Shown piece after piece: positions 16,307 to 26,216 of a stretch of 64,000 nucleotides of DNA. The notes beneath the pieces were generated by a model, which saw nothing but the letters and a program-made list of their open reading frames with translations, had not been told where the DNA came from and searched no databases. The stretch spans positions 1 to 64,000 of the forward strand of contig NZ_AULM01000004.1 of the NCBI RefSeq assembly GCF_000422285.1. The letters are read 5' to 3'. The translations under genes and the position numbers were made by a program. Origin of the DNA: Desulfatiglans anilini DSM 4660. GTDB taxonomy: Bacteria > Desulfobacterota > DSM-4660 > Desulfatiglandales > Desulfatiglandaceae. Within the stretch, counting starts at the first letter, position 1. The number at the start of each line of letters is the position of its first letter.

Positions 16307-17146
16307 TTAAAAGTCGAAGACGCGCCCTACGGCGGCGATGGTGAAGCGGTCGCCGAGGAGGCGGGCCAGTTCGAGCGTTGGGCCGAGGCCGGTGCAGTGC
16401 GAGACCGCCAGAAGGGACACGGAAAACTGTCGGATCCTTTCGGCGAAGGCCGGGACCATCTCGGGCCCGTAGAACATAAGGTGGGTGCCGCCGAGAATGG
16501 CGTGGAGTTGATGGATCCCCATGTCATGCTCCAGGTAATCGAGGATGTTGAGCACCCCGGCATGGGCGCAGCCGAGCAGCAGGATCGGGCCCGTGTCCGT
16601 CTGGATCAGGAGGCTTGCATCGTCCGGGATGAGATCGGGGCCAATCCCGCCTTCCTGTTCGAGGAGGAGCCGGTCGTCCTTCGGCCGCCGCTCGACCGGC
16701 GGGTTCAGTCCGGCCAGGAACCAGATGCCGGGGGCCGCTTCCTCGGTGTGGTCCAGAAAGCGGAATCGGGCGCCTTTCGCCTCCAGGCTCTCGCGCGTGA
16801 ACGGGCAGCCGATGTAGCGGGGTGCGGTGTCGCCGCGAGACGGGTCCTCCACCATGTGGCGGGCGAAGACATCGGGGTGCGCGACGATCTCGACGGGTCC
16901 GGCCTGGCCGACGGCGTATTCGAGCCCCCCCGTGTGGTCGTAGTGTCCATGGCTGATGAAGATCCTGGAGAGGCCTTTCAGGTCGGTCTTGAAGCGCTTC
17001 AGATTGAGGGGCAGCGAAAGGCCCGGCCCCGTGTCGAAGAGGGAGCGTTCCCCGTCGCGTTCGATCAGGACGCTGAACCCATGCTCCCCAATGAAGCCCG
17101 AGCCCAGGATGCAATTGTCACAGAGGATGGAGAGTCTCGTTTTCAT
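16307..17146 (-). CDS. metallo-beta-lactamase-fold hydrolase of the methanopterin-synthase-like family
   Basis: 279 residues, one MBL domain. The metal site HGHYDHTGG gives His66, His68, Asp70 and His71, and later ligands are seen near GCAHAG and in the C-terminal SHCTG. The N-terminus (RLSILCDNC) and GEHGFSVLIE resemble COG1237, proteins often annotated as RFA-P (dihydromethanopterin) synthase-like. That specific reaction is unlikely in a bacterium without methanopterin. Cytoplasmic, with no signal peptide. It stands alone between the antitoxin locus and the RND operon. Confidence 0.75.
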   Translation of the reverse strand: MKTRLSILCDNCILGSGFIGEHGFSVLIERDGERSLFDTGPGLSLPLNLKRFKTDLKGLSRIFISHGHYDHTGGLEYAVGQAGPVEIVAHPDVFARHMVEDPSRGDTAPRYIGCPFTRESLEAKGARFRFLDHTEEAAPGIWFLAGLNPPVERRPKDDRLLLEQEGGIGPDLIPDDASLLIQTDTGPILLLGCAHAGVLNILDYLEHDMGIHQLHAILGGTHLMFYGPEMVPAFAERIRQFSVSLLAVSHCTGLGPTLELARLLGDRFTIAAVGRVFDF

Positions 17147-17242
17147 GGCTTGTCCCTTTCTTTTCCAACCGTGTCCCTCCGGATATGTATATCGAGCATC
17201 GACAGATAATCAACCTGGAAAATGTGATTCGTGTCCATCAGC

Positions 17243-17432
17243 TTCCCCTCCCAGTCCCATCCTTGCGGGATAGATCCTGATCCTTTCACACGCGGCGGCT
17301 CCCGCTCCGGTCGCATTGCAGGAAATCGTCCTTCCGTGTGGAGCCAACCTCACAGACCGCCGTGCAGGCAAACGTCCAAATCCATGTCGATACCGGCTGG
17401 GAAACCTCTTGCCGGATGGAAACCGGCAACGA
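17243..17432 (+). repeat. dispersed repeat, copy E
   Basis: Diverged copy of the intergenic repeat described at 55985-56153. It starts with the hairpin-forming CAGTCCCATCCTTGCGGGAT. A 56-base block ending in GGATGG (from 17364) aligns without gaps to copy A, including CCGGATGG at its end. No gene is evident in 17147-17579. Confidence 0.5.
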
Positions 17433-17579
17433 TCGGGGGAATCCGCTGATTTATAGACCGACGCCGCGGGTCCTGTCCAGGCAAGAAATTCATCACTGGG
17501 GAACCGAACCGGCAGGATCGATGGGAACAGTGCGGCGGACCGGTGTCGTTCGGCGGCGGGCTCAATTTCGACGAATGTG

Positions 17580-20500
17580 CTACGCGCCCAGCCCGGGGCG
17601 TGAATCCGCAGGGGACTCGGGCTCGAGGCGCCCTTCCGGTGCCCGGCGCGCCGGGCTGAAAAGCCGGACCACATCATCGACAATCATATAGAGGCAAGGC
17701 ACCAGGATGAGGGTGATGAACGTCGCGAAGACGATGCCAAACCCGAGAGAGATGGCCATCGGTATCATGAAGCGAGCCTGTCTGGAGGTCTCGAAAATCA
17801 TAGGGGCCAAACCGCCGAAGGTGGTCAGCGTCGTCAGGAGGATCGGCCGGAAACGCTGGATGCCGGCCGCCTGAACCGCGTCATGGGCGGATGCCCCCGC
17901 CCGGCGCAGCCGGTTGGTGTATTCGATCAGAACGAGGGAGTCGTTCACGACGACGCCCGAGAGGGCGACGACGCCGAACATGCTCATGACGCTCAGGCTG
18001 TAGCCCATGAGCATGTGCCCCAGCACCGCCCCGACGATGCCGAAGGGGATGCTCACCATCACGATCGCCGGCTGGACATAGCTCTTGAACGGGACGGCAA
18101 GGAGGGCGTAGATCGCCAGCATGGCCAGCAGCAGACCCTGCACCAGGCTCTGCATGCTCTCGGTCATGTCCGCCTGTTTTCCCTCGAGGCTGTAGCGCAG
18201 CCCTGGATACCGGTCCATCAGCATCGGCAGCGTATCGGCCTTGACGGCGTTCAGGACCCAGCCCGCCTGGCTCTGCGGCTCCACGTCCGCCGTCACGTAG
18301 ATCACACGCCTACCGGCGCGCCGGTCGATCTCCGTATAGGCCCGGCCGCGCTCGACGTCCACCGCCTGGCGAAGGGGCACCTCGGCGCCGCCGTTCGGAG
18401 TCCGCAGCATCAGTTCCTCGATGTTGTACTCCGAGACGCGCTCCTCGAGCGGCAGTCGCACCATCACCTTGACCTCGTTCCTGCCCCTCTGCTGGCGCAG
18501 GACCTCGGCCCCGTAGAAGGCGTTGCGCACCTGCCGGGCCACTTCCTGGGCCGTCAGACCGAGCGCTCTCCCTTCCGGCCGGACCGTGAAATCCAGCTGC
18601 TGCTTCCCGGGCGAAAACCCGTCATCGATGTCCTTGACGATTGCGAAACCCTGCAGGGCGTCCGCCAGGTCTTCCCCGGCCTTTTCGAGGACCCCGAGAT
18701 CCGGGTGGGTCAATTCGACGGTGAGGGCCGCCCCCGAACCGGGCCCTCCCCGGTCGGACTGGAGGGACAGGCTTTCGAGCCCGGCGATCTCACCCACCTT
18801 CTTCCGCCACTCTTCGATGAACCGGGCCGTCGAGATCGGGCGGACCTCGGGGTCCGTTAGATACACGCGGACCTGGAGCGAATGTCCGCCGCCCACGCCC
18901 TCGTCGCTGCTGCCGATCTCGGCATAGATCCCTTCCACGAGCCGGTCGCCGCCATTTTCCTCCGCCACCTCGCGCGCCGCCCGAATCAGGTGGTCGCGCA
19001 CGGCCTCGGTCCGCGACACCGCGGATCCGTAAGGCAGCGCCGCCTCAACAAAGGCGTAGTCCGCTTCGATCTTGGGGAAAAGGGTCATCCCCATCCGCCC
19101 GCTCATGATATAGCTGACCGTCAGCAGGAGAACCGCCGCCCCGACAGCCAGCGTCAGGTAGCGGTTTCTCAGGGCCGCGTCCACAAACGGCCCGTACCGG
19201 TCCCGCACATTCCTCGAAAACCACGCGCTGAAGCCCTGCTGCCGGTCGTGAAACCACCCGAAGAAGCCTTTCGGTGCGCGCTGACGCTGGTGGCCGAGGT
19301 GGGCCGGCAGGATCAGCAGACTCTCCACCAGGGAGACGATGAACACCGTGATGACGACAAGCGGAATCGTCATGAAGATCTTCCCGATGATACCCGGGAC
19401 GAAAGCGAGCGGCAGAAAGGCCACGACGTTCGTCAGGATGCTGAACGTCACGGGCATGGACACCTCCCGCGCGCCTTGGACCGCCGCCGCCATCATGGGC
19501 ATCCCTTCCTGGCGGTTATGGTAGACGTTTTCCCCGACAACGATCGCATCGTCCACCACAATGCCCAGGGCCACGATGAACGCGAACATGGACATCATGT
19601 TGATGCTTACGCCCAGGGTCGGCAGAAACAAGAGGCCCCCCAAGAATGAGATCGGGATGCCCAGCGCCACCCAGAAGGCCAGGCGCGCCTCGAGGAATAC
19701 GCCCAGCAACAGGAAAACCAGGCTGAGCCCGATCAGGCCGTTGGTCAGAAGCAGTTCGAGGCGTTGACGGTAGATGTCCGAGCGGTCATTGAGGACGGCG
19801 ATGGAAAGGCCGGGCGCGAGGCTGGGACGATAGCGGTCCAGAAAGCTGTTCACAGCCGAGGAGACGCTGATCGGCGTCTGGTCCCCCACGCGGTAAGCGG
19901 CCACCATGATCGCCGGTTTCCCGTCGTAGGTCGCGTAATAGTCGGTGTCCTCGAAGCCGTCGATGATCACGGCGATGTCTTCGAGCCGCACCTGCGTCCC
20001 GTCGTTGGTGGTGATCACGGGGATGCGGGCAAACTCGCGCCCCCAGTCGCGCCGCTCCTTCATCCGGACGAGGATCTCGCCCCCTTCGGTCTTGACCCCG
20101 CCGCCCGCCACCTCCACTGCGGCCGTTCGCACCCGGCGGGCCACCTCCTCCAGGGTGAGGTTGTAGTTGCGCAGGTTCTGCTGCGGGACCTCGATACTGA
20201 TCTCGAGATTGCGCGCGCCCGAAAGCTCGACCTGGGTGATCCCCGGCTCCTGCAGGAGACCGTCCCGAATCTTCTCGGCCGCATCCCGAAGGACGCGCTC
20301 TTCCTGCTCGCCGTATATGATCAGGGTGACGACCTCACGGCGCCGGGTGGCGATTTCCACACGCGGCTCCTCGGCCTCCTCGGGGAACGACGTGATGCGG
20401 TCGACCTCGTTCTGGACGTCCTGGGCAAGTTTCTGGATGTCGGCACCCACGAGGACCTCGATGGTCACCGTGCCGACGCCCTCCCGGGCCGTGGCCGTCA

Positions 20501-20780
20501 CCTTGTCGACCCCGTCGAGCCCGAGGACCGCCTCTTCGACTGCAAGAACGATCCCCTGTTCGACCTCCTCGGGGCTCGCACCGGGATAGAGCACGCTCAC
20601 GGTCACGATGTCCAGATCGAAGTCCGGGAAGACCTCCTGCTTGATTTGGCGGCCCCAGATCAGGCCGCCCACGAGGAAGACCACCATCAGCAGGTTGGCG
20701 GCGACATGGTTGTGCGCCATGTAGGCGATCGGGCCGCGCTTCGTCGTAGGATCCAGGTCTTCCGTCATCTTCGGACTCAT
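17580..20780 (-). CDS. RND efflux pump inner-membrane transporter (AcrB/HAE1 type)
   Basis: About 1066 residues in the RND layout: twelve transmembrane helices and two large periplasmic loops. Helix 4 carries the paired aspartates of the proton relay (ALGIVVDDAIVVGENV). The N-terminal YPGASPEEVEQGI motif is typical of the AcrB/MexB porter domain. It exports drugs or other amphiphiles across both membranes with the adaptor and outer-membrane factor encoded upstream. ATG at 20780 was chosen over one at 20819, which would overlap the adaptor gene by 32 bases and add residues unlike the family N-terminus. Last gene of a three-gene operon. The substrate cannot be told from sequence. Confidence 0.92.
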   Translation of the reverse strand: MSPKMTEDLDPTTKRGPIAYMAHNHVAANLLMVVFLVGGLIWGRQIKQEVFPDFDLDIVTVSVLYPGASPEEVEQGIVLAVEEAVLGLDGVDKVTATAREGVGTVTIEVLVGADIQKLAQDVQNEVDRITSFPEEAEEPRVEIATRRREVVTLIIYGEQEERVLRDAAEKIRDGLLQEPGITQVELSGARNLEISIEVPQQNLRNYNLTLEEVARRVRTAAVEVAGGGVKTEGGEILVRMKERRDWGREFARIPVITTNDGTQVRLEDIAVIIDGFEDTDYYATYDGKPAIMVAAYRVGDQTPISVSSAVNSFLDRYRPSLAPGLSIAVLNDRSDIYRQRLELLLTNGLIGLSLVFLLLGVFLEARLAFWVALGIPISFLGGLLFLPTLGVSINMMSMFAFIVALGIVVDDAIVVGENVYHNRQEGMPMMAAAVQGAREVSMPVTFSILTNVVAFLPLAFVPGIIGKIFMTIPLVVITVFIVSLVESLLILPAHLGHQRQRAPKGFFGWFHDRQQGFSAWFSRNVRDRYGPFVDAALRNRYLTLAVGAAVLLLTVSYIMSGRMGMTLFPKIEADYAFVEAALPYGSAVSRTEAVRDHLIRAAREVAEENGGDRLVEGIYAEIGSSDEGVGGGHSLQVRVYLTDPEVRPISTARFIEEWRKKVGEIAGLESLSLQSDRGGPGSGAALTVELTHPDLGVLEKAGEDLADALQGFAIVKDIDDGFSPGKQQLDFTVRPEGRALGLTAQEVARQVRNAFYGAEVLRQQRGRNEVKVMVRLPLEERVSEYNIEELMLRTPNGGAEVPLRQAVDVERGRAYTEIDRRAGRRVIYVTADVEPQSQAGWVLNAVKADTLPMLMDRYPGLRYSLEGKQADMTESMQSLVQGLLLAMLAIYALLAVPFKSYVQPAIVMVSIPFGIVGAVLGHMLMGYSLSVMSMFGVVALSGVVVNDSLVLIEYTNRLRRAGASAHDAVQAAGIQRFRPILLTTLTTFGGLAPMIFETSRQARFMIPMAISLGFGIVFATFITLILVPCLYMIVDDVVRLFSPARRAPEGRLEPESPADSRPGLGA

Positions 20781-20787
20781 CCCGGCG

Positions 20788-22059
20788 TCATTCCTCGCTT
20801 CGAGCCTTCCCGGAGGCATCCCCCCGCCCCTCTTCCACCCTGACCGCCATCCCCGGCACCCCGGAGGCCAAGTCGGAAACGATCAACCGGCCCCCCTCGC
20901 TCAAGCCCCCATCCACCAAAACGAAGTCGGCCTCGCGCCAGATCGTCCGCACCCGCCTGACCTCCATCAGCCCGTCCTCGCCCACCAGCCACACCTGATC
21001 CCCGTCCCGCAGGGCGGACCGGGGGATGCGCACGACCTCCGCAAGCTCATTGCCGACAATCTCGGCCCGCACGTACTCCCCGATCAGAAGAGGCGGTCTG
21101 CGCTCTGCACCGCCCTCCAGGTCGAGGGGATCATGGACAACCAGCAGAACGCGCGCCATCCGGCCCTCGGCGTCGAGGTCGCTCAGAAGCCGGAGGACCC
21201 AAGCCTCCCGCTCGTAGCCGCCCGAATAGCTCACTTTGGCCGCAGACCCACGTTCTCTGTCCTTCCCCGGAAAGTCGATCCACTTCAGCCGGTCGACCGG
21301 AACCGAGACCTGCACCCAGTAGACATCCGTCCCGACGAGCCGTGCCAACTCCTCCTGCGCCGACACCTGCGATCCAATGGAGACGCTTCTCGCACGGACC
21401 ACCGCATTGAACGGGGAGCGGACGACCGTCCGCTCCAGGTCGAGCTTCGCCTGGGAAAGCTCCGCCTCTACAGCCTCGAGGTCCGCCTTCGCCTTCGCCA
21501 GGTGCGGTTTCCTGAGCGCCAGCTCCTCGTCCAACGGCTCCGCCGGCCGGCCCTGGTTGAGGATCTCCCACTCGCGCCGCGCCACGGCCTGCCGCCCTTC
21601 CTCGACCCGCAGCTGATAGCGCGCATCGACCACGGCGCTTTCCCTGCGGGCCACGGCAAGCTTGTAGTCGGTCGCATCCAGCCGCAGGATGACGTCCCCT
21701 TCCCGGAAGCGCCCCCCCTCGACGAAGTTCGGCGCCACGAAGACCACTTCGCCCGCCACGCGGGCCTCGAGGGAGATCTCCCGCGCCGGGATCACGGTCC
21801 CCATAACGGGCAGGATGACCGGTTCGCGCGACGGCTTTACATCCATCACCTGCACCAGGGGCGCATGCGCTTCTGGCGGCTTCCTGGGCGCCTTCGGTGC
21901 GGTGTTCTTGATGTAGGTCGCGCCCGCAATCCCGGCGGCCAGGATCAGAAGCGGCAAAAATACCCGGATCGCCAGCCGCCCCCGCGACCCTGCAGCAGCC
22001 TTGGACGCCCCCGGGGCCGATGCGCCCCGATCCTCCCCGGATGTCGGTTCAACTCTCAT
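20788..22059 (-). CDS. RND efflux periplasmic adaptor (membrane fusion protein)
   Basis: 423 residues. A cytoplasmic N-terminus is followed by one membrane anchor near residues 33-52 (RVFLPLLILAAGIAGATYI). A lipoyl-type half motif (VMGTVIPAREISLEARVAGE), a coiled-coil hairpin near residues 140-215, the second lipoyl half and beta-barrel domains follow. It bridges the RND pump and the outer-membrane channel. The start overlaps the end of the outer-membrane factor gene by 11 bases. A TTG nine bases further up has no proper ribosome spacing. Confidence 0.9.
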   Translation of the reverse strand: MRVEPTSGEDRGASAPGASKAAAGSRGRLAIRVFLPLLILAAGIAGATYIKNTAPKAPRKPPEAHAPLVQVMDVKPSREPVILPVMGTVIPAREISLEARVAGEVVFVAPNFVEGGRFREGDVILRLDATDYKLAVARRESAVVDARYQLRVEEGRQAVARREWEILNQGRPAEPLDEELALRKPHLAKAKADLEAVEAELSQAKLDLERTVVRSPFNAVVRARSVSIGSQVSAQEELARLVGTDVYWVQVSVPVDRLKWIDFPGKDRERGSAAKVSYSGGYEREAWVLRLLSDLDAEGRMARVLLVVHDPLDLEGGAERRPPLLIGEYVRAEIVGNELAEVVRIPRSALRDGDQVWLVGEDGLMEVRRVRTIWREADFVLVDGGLSEGGRLIVSDLASGVPGMAVRVEEGRGDASGKARSEE

Positions 22060-23539
22060 GCCTGTCAACCTTTCCAGCGCCTTGCGTTCTCAACCCCTCG
22101 TCAGGGTCGAGGTCCGTCGTCCAGCCCCCGCCAAGGGCGCGATACAGATTGACCCTTGCCGTCAGAAGTTCGCTCCTTCGCCTAATCAGATTCAACTCGA
22201 GCTCCTGGGTGCTCAGGATCTGCGTCAAAACGGGCAGATAATCGCTCAACCCTTTCCGGTAACGCTCCTGCGCCTCCCTGAGAGCGCGCTCCGCCGTCAC
22301 GAGCTGTTTTTCCACCGCGCCGATGTGCTCCCGCAGGGCAGCCTCCGTCACGAGCGCGTCCTCGACCTCTCGGACGGCCGTCAGCACGACCTCCCTGTGC
22401 CGGGCGAGCGCCTCCTCGACGACCGCACGCGTGCGGTCCACTTCAGCTGCGCGGCGCCGTCCGTCGAGGATGGGGGCCGCGAGGTCCGCCGCCAGGCTGA
22501 AAAGCCATTGATCGAAGAGCCGGTTGAGGTCGTCGGAACCAAAGGTGAAGTCGGCCCTCAGGGTCAGGTTCGGCAGCCTGTCGGCGCGCGCGGCCGCCAC
22601 CTGCCAGTCCGACGCTTCGAGCCGCAGCATGGAGGCGCGGACATCCGGGCGCGCCGCCAGAAGATCAGCCGGTAGCCCGGTGGCCGGGACCGAAGACGGC
22701 GCGGGCAGGCCCTTGCGGCCGATCTCCATCGCGGCACCCGGCGCCTTTCCGAGGAGCACCGCCAACTGGTTCAGACTCAAACGCTCCTGCTCTTCCACGA
22801 GCGGGATCTCGGCCCGGACGCGATCGATGATCTGCTGCTGCTGATAGACATCGAGGGCGGAACCGAGCGCCATGCGGAAGCGCAGATTCACCAGTTCGAG
22901 ATAGATCCGGTTAATCCGCAGCTGCTCATCGAGAAGCTCCCGCTGCATCCGCTGCGCAATCACGGCCGCCCAGAGCCGGGTCACCTCCGCAGCAAGCGTC
23001 ATGGCGGCCGCGTGGACATCCTCCCGTGTCGCATCCACCTGCAGGAGAGCGGCTTCACGCTCGGACCGGATCTTTCCCCACAGATCGACCTCGTAGCGGC
23101 TCATAGCCCCGAGGGAATAATCGTCGCCGCTGGTGCGCAAGGCGCCGCTGCGCTCGCCGTGGGCATGGGAATACCCGGCGCCCGCACTCACCGTCAGGTC
23201 CGGGTAAAGGCTGGAGCCGGCCTGCACCGCCACCGCCCGGGCCTGATCGAGCCTCGCCCAGGCCTGCCGCAGCGTCGGGTTCGCGGCCAGAGCCCCTTCC
23301 ACCAAGGCGTTCAGTTCAGGATCCTCGAAGCTCTCCCACCAGCGGCCAGGCAGCGCTGCGACGGCCTCGCCGAGCGTGTAGCGCTCCGGCAGAAGCCCGC
23401 TTTCAGGCGCCCTCGGATCCGGGCGGAAGGGTTGGCAGGCCGCCAAGGCGAACAGGCAGCAGAACCACGCCAGGACCTCGGCCGCCCGCGTCGTCCAGAC
23501 CTTCGAACCCTTCGACATCCTGTATAGCGCCTGCGGCAT
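22049..23539 (-). CDS. outer-membrane efflux lipoprotein (TolC/NodT family)
   Basis: 496 residues from ATG at 23539, which follows GCAGGGG; an upstream extension to 23713 is Arg-rich and unlike the family. A lipoprotein signal with lipobox LAAC follows (VLAWFCCLFALAACQPF). Two OEP repeats follow, with the usual WWESFEDPELNALVE start and long helical hairpins. It forms the exit duct of the pump encoded by the next two genes. First gene of the operon. Confidence 0.92.
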   Translation of the reverse strand: MPQALYRMSKGSKVWTTRAAEVLAWFCCLFALAACQPFRPDPRAPESGLLPERYTLGEAVAALPGRWWESFEDPELNALVEGALAANPTLRQAWARLDQARAVAVQAGSSLYPDLTVSAGAGYSHAHGERSGALRTSGDDYSLGAMSRYEVDLWGKIRSEREAALLQVDATREDVHAAAMTLAAEVTRLWAAVIAQRMQRELLDEQLRINRIYLELVNLRFRMALGSALDVYQQQQIIDRVRAEIPLVEEQERLSLNQLAVLLGKAPGAAMEIGRKGLPAPSSVPATGLPADLLAARPDVRASMLRLEASDWQVAAARADRLPNLTLRADFTFGSDDLNRLFDQWLFSLAADLAAPILDGRRRAAEVDRTRAVVEEALARHREVVLTAVREVEDALVTEAALREHIGAVEKQLVTAERALREAQERYRKGLSDYLPVLTQILSTQELELNLIRRRSELLTARVNLYRALGGGWTTDLDPDEGLRTQGAGKVDRHES

Positions 23540-23728
23540 CGACCCCTGCTCTATCCGCGTTTCCGTGCGGTCCGGCCTGTCCCGGCGGCTCCCGAACCGT
23601 TTCCACCCGCGCACCCGCCGAAAACCGAGGGCAGCCCCTCGATGCCTCTCCGCGCTTCCGGCGCTCGAGAGGCACTCCCGTTCATGGAGCAGTCCAGGCA
23701 AGCGGTTTTCCAACCCTTCAATCGAATC

Positions 23729-23757
23729 AGTCTAAACTTTCCCCGACGGCAATTCAA
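23729..23757 (-). promoter_or_regulatory. probable sigma-70 promoter of the RND efflux operon
   Basis: On the minus strand TTGAAT, 17 bases, TAGACT, about 190 bases upstream of the outer-membrane factor start. No operator is obvious. Confidence 0.4.
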
Positions 23758-24000
23758 CCGGCTTTCACACGGCGGCCGCCGGTGGAGAACGACGATCATC
23801 CCTTGCCGGAGCGGCAACCTTCCTCCGCCGCTTGAATCAAAACCGCTGCTGGTGTATCTTCAATCGGGGTGCCGTTTCCGATCTCACGCCCGGGCCCCGG
23901 GGCCTTCGGCATTCTGGAAACGCGCCGAGCGCAGCGCAAGGCGAACGCGGCAATGAAAACCGATTGGGCGACCAATCCTTGACGATCAGGAGGTTTGAAA

Positions 24001-24684
24001 ATGGCCATCAAAGTGACCTGGTACGGACATGCCTGCTTCATGATAGACACCGGCGACGCGAGACTGCTCATCGATCCGTTCATCACCGGCAACCCGACAG
24101 CCCCCGTCACAGCGGACCAGCTGAACCCGGACTTCATCCTGGTCTCGCACGGCCACGGCGACCATGTGGGCGATGCCGTGGCGATCGCGAAACGCACCCA
24201 GGCCACGACGATCTCCAATTTCGAGATCCAGAACTGGCTCTCTTCCCAGGGCGTCGAAAACACGCACCCGATGCACATCGGCGGAGGGTTCGACTTCCCA
24301 TGGGGGCGCGTCAAGTTGACGATCGCCCACCACGGCTCCGTTCTGCCGGACGGCACCTACGGCGGCAACCCCTGCGGCTTCCTCCTGATCATTCAGGGCA
24401 GGAAGATTTACCATGCCTGCGATACGGGTCTTTTCTACGACATGAAACTCATCGGCGAGGAGGGCCTCGATCTGGCCATCCTGCCGATCGGAGACAACTT
24501 CACCATGGGGCCCGACGATGCCCTCCGGGCGGTGAAGCTGCTCCAGCCGAAACGGGTCATCCCCATCCATTTCAACACGTTCGACGTGATCCGCCAGGAC
24601 CCGCAGAAGTGGGCCGAGCGGGTCAAACGGGAAACGGCCACCGAAGCGATCGTGCTCGAACCCGGCCAATCCATCGAACTGTAA
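24001..24684 (+). CDS. UPF0173-type metal-dependent hydrolase (metallo-beta-lactamase fold)
   Basis: 227 residues; ATG at 24001 with AGGAGG seven bases upstream. The N-terminus MAIKVTWYGHACFMID and the metal motif HGHGDHVG (His50, His52, Asp54, His55) are characteristic of the UPF0173/YtkL family, as are the later HHGS, ACDTG and PIHFNTF motifs. The length matches the family. Cytoplasmic; the physiological substrate of the family is not established. Confidence 0.88.
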   Translation: MAIKVTWYGHACFMIDTGDARLLIDPFITGNPTAPVTADQLNPDFILVSHGHGDHVGDAVAIAKRTQATTISNFEIQNWLSSQGVENTHPMHIGGGFDFPWGRVKLTIAHHGSVLPDGTYGGNPCGFLLIIQGRKIYHACDTGLFYDMKLIGEEGLDLAILPIGDNFTMGPDDALRAVKLLQPKRVIPIHFNTFDVIRQDPQKWAERVKRETATEAIVLEPGQSIEL

Positions 24685-24692
24685 GGGTTCGA

Positions 24693-24722
24693 ACCGGCCC
24701 CGAAAACCGGTTCGGGGCCGGT
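24693..24722. terminator. strong stem-loop between convergent genes
   Basis: ACCGGCCCCGAA and TTCGGGGCCGGT form a perfect twelve-pair stem with a six-base loop, nine bases after the hydrolase stop and before the end of the convergent msr gene. There is no T-run on either strand. It may limit transcription in both directions. Confidence 0.55.
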
Positions 24723-24767
24723 CCTCGACATTCGGGAACCCCCCGCGAATGGGCGGAAAAAGGGTTC

Positions 24768-25820
24768 TTATTCGTCGAAGAGCGGCAGAAATGCGCCGTA
24801 CCCTTCCTTCTCGAGATCCTCGACCGGGATGAACCGCAGGGCCGCCGAATTGAGGCAGTAGCGCAGACCGGTCGGCGGAGGGCCGTCCGGGAACACGTGC
24901 CCGAGATGAGAGTCCGCCCGGCGGCTGCGCACCTCGGTCCGGACGGTGAACAGCTTCCGGTCTTCCCTTTCCACAATGTTCCCGGGCGCCAGGGGCTGTG
25001 TGAAACTGGGCCACCCGGTGCCCGAATCGAACTTGTCGCGCGAGCTGAAGAGCGGCTCGCCCGAGACGACATCGACATAGATCCCCTCGCGGTGATTGTC
25101 CCAATAGGCGTTGTCGAACGGGGGTTCCGTGCCCTCTCCCCGGGTGACCGAGTATTGAAGGGGCGTGAGCTTCCTCCGCAGCTCGGCATCGCTCAAGGGC
25201 GCGGGGTCCCCGCCCCAGACCTCCTCGAGAAATGCGTCCCGGCCCGATCCCTGGCGATAGTACCGGTAGTGGACCGGGTTTTTCCGGTGATAGCCCTGGT
25301 GGTACTCCTCGGCCGGGTAGAATTTCCCGGCGGGCAGGATCGGCGTCACGATGGGCCTCCGGAAGACCCCGCTCCGCTCCAGTTCGGCCTTGGATGCCTC
25401 CGCCGCCCGCTTCTGGTCTTCATCGTGATAAAAGACGGCCGTCGCGTAGTGCGGCCCGCGATCGACGAACTGGCCCCTGGCGTCCGTGGGGTCCACCTGG
25501 CGCCAGAAAACTTCCAGGAGCGTCTCGTAGGAGACCACCGCCGGATCGTAGAGCACCTCGATCACCTCCAGGTGTCCGCCCTCGGCATAGGTCTCGTAGG
25601 TCGGATCCTCCGTCGTGCCGCCAGCGTACCCCGGCATGACGGAGGCGACTCCGGGCAGCTCCTCGAAGGGTTTTTCCATGCACCAGAAGCAGCCGCCCGC
25701 GAAGGTCGCCCTCTTCAGGCGCTCCGACACGCCCCCCGCCAGCCCCGGGCCGTTCGCCAGCAACACCATGCAAAGCCCCGCAAACAGGCTCATGATCAGG
25801 TACCATTCCATGCCTTTCAT
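24768..25820 (-). CDS. msrAB: exported methionine sulfoxide reductase, MsrA-MsrB fusion
   Basis: 350 residues from ATG at 25820 with GGGAGG upstream. An N-terminal hydrophobic signal (residues 5-30) suggests a periplasmic or membrane-anchored enzyme that repairs oxidised methionine in envelope proteins. The MsrA domain carries catalytic Cys44 in GGCFWC. The MsrB domain follows with SGTGWPSF and the catalytic Cys in RYCLNSAAL. The usual zinc-binding CxxC pairs of MsrB are replaced (DVVSGEPLF), so this is the zinc-free form. It repairs both S and R sulfoxides in one protein. Confidence 0.92.
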   Translation of the reverse strand: MKGMEWYLIMSLFAGLCMVLLANGPGLAGGVSERLKRATFAGGCFWCMEKPFEELPGVASVMPGYAGGTTEDPTYETYAEGGHLEVIEVLYDPAVVSYETLLEVFWRQVDPTDARGQFVDRGPHYATAVFYHDEDQKRAAEASKAELERSGVFRRPIVTPILPAGKFYPAEEYHQGYHRKNPVHYRYYRQGSGRDAFLEEVWGGDPAPLSDAELRRKLTPLQYSVTRGEGTEPPFDNAYWDNHREGIYVDVVSGEPLFSSRDKFDSGTGWPSFTQPLAPGNIVEREDRKLFTVRTEVRSRRADSHLGHVFPDGPPPTGLRYCLNSAALRFIPVEDLEKEGYGAFLPLFDE

Positions 25821-26015
25821 ACGATCACCCTCCCGAAAGGATAAAGTCGCCGCCGGGCGGCGGCGCTCCAGTGGTTTCGAAAATCCATGCCCGTGGTCTT
25901 CCGGATGCGACCAACTCGCATCTATCCGAAAACGATCCATCGCCATCGGGTTTCCCATCCGGAAATGAGGACTTTCCCTTCACACGCTTCGCGTGCCCGG
26001 CCCGCCTTTTCGCGG

Positions 26016-26148
26016 AGGGATCCCGGTTTTTTTCAATATCAAGGAAATCAAGCGCTGGCGGTCAGGCGGCCAACCGGCCGCCCCGCAAGTGAACACGCGC
26101 TTGGATGCCGAGATCGGCCAAAAAGGCGCTTTCCGGATGGGATCAAGG
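26016..26148 (+). repeat. dispersed repeat, copy A
   Basis: Matches copy B (55985-56153, minus). Shared words in the same order are TCCCGGTTT, CAATATC, AATCAAGCG, GATCGGCCAAAA and TTTCCGG. No gene is visible in 25821-26216, and ORFs through it are not conserved between copies. Confidence 0.65.
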
Positions 26149-26216
26149 TAAGCATGCAGGGCATGGAAGGCAACAACGTCGCAGGAGGGTTCTGCAGGCG
26201 GGACCGGCGCCGTCCG

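Noticed and set aside
16307-17146. Methanopterin biosynthesis enzyme
   Set aside because: Only family-level resemblance; no methanopterin genes are present, so the specific reaction was not assigned.
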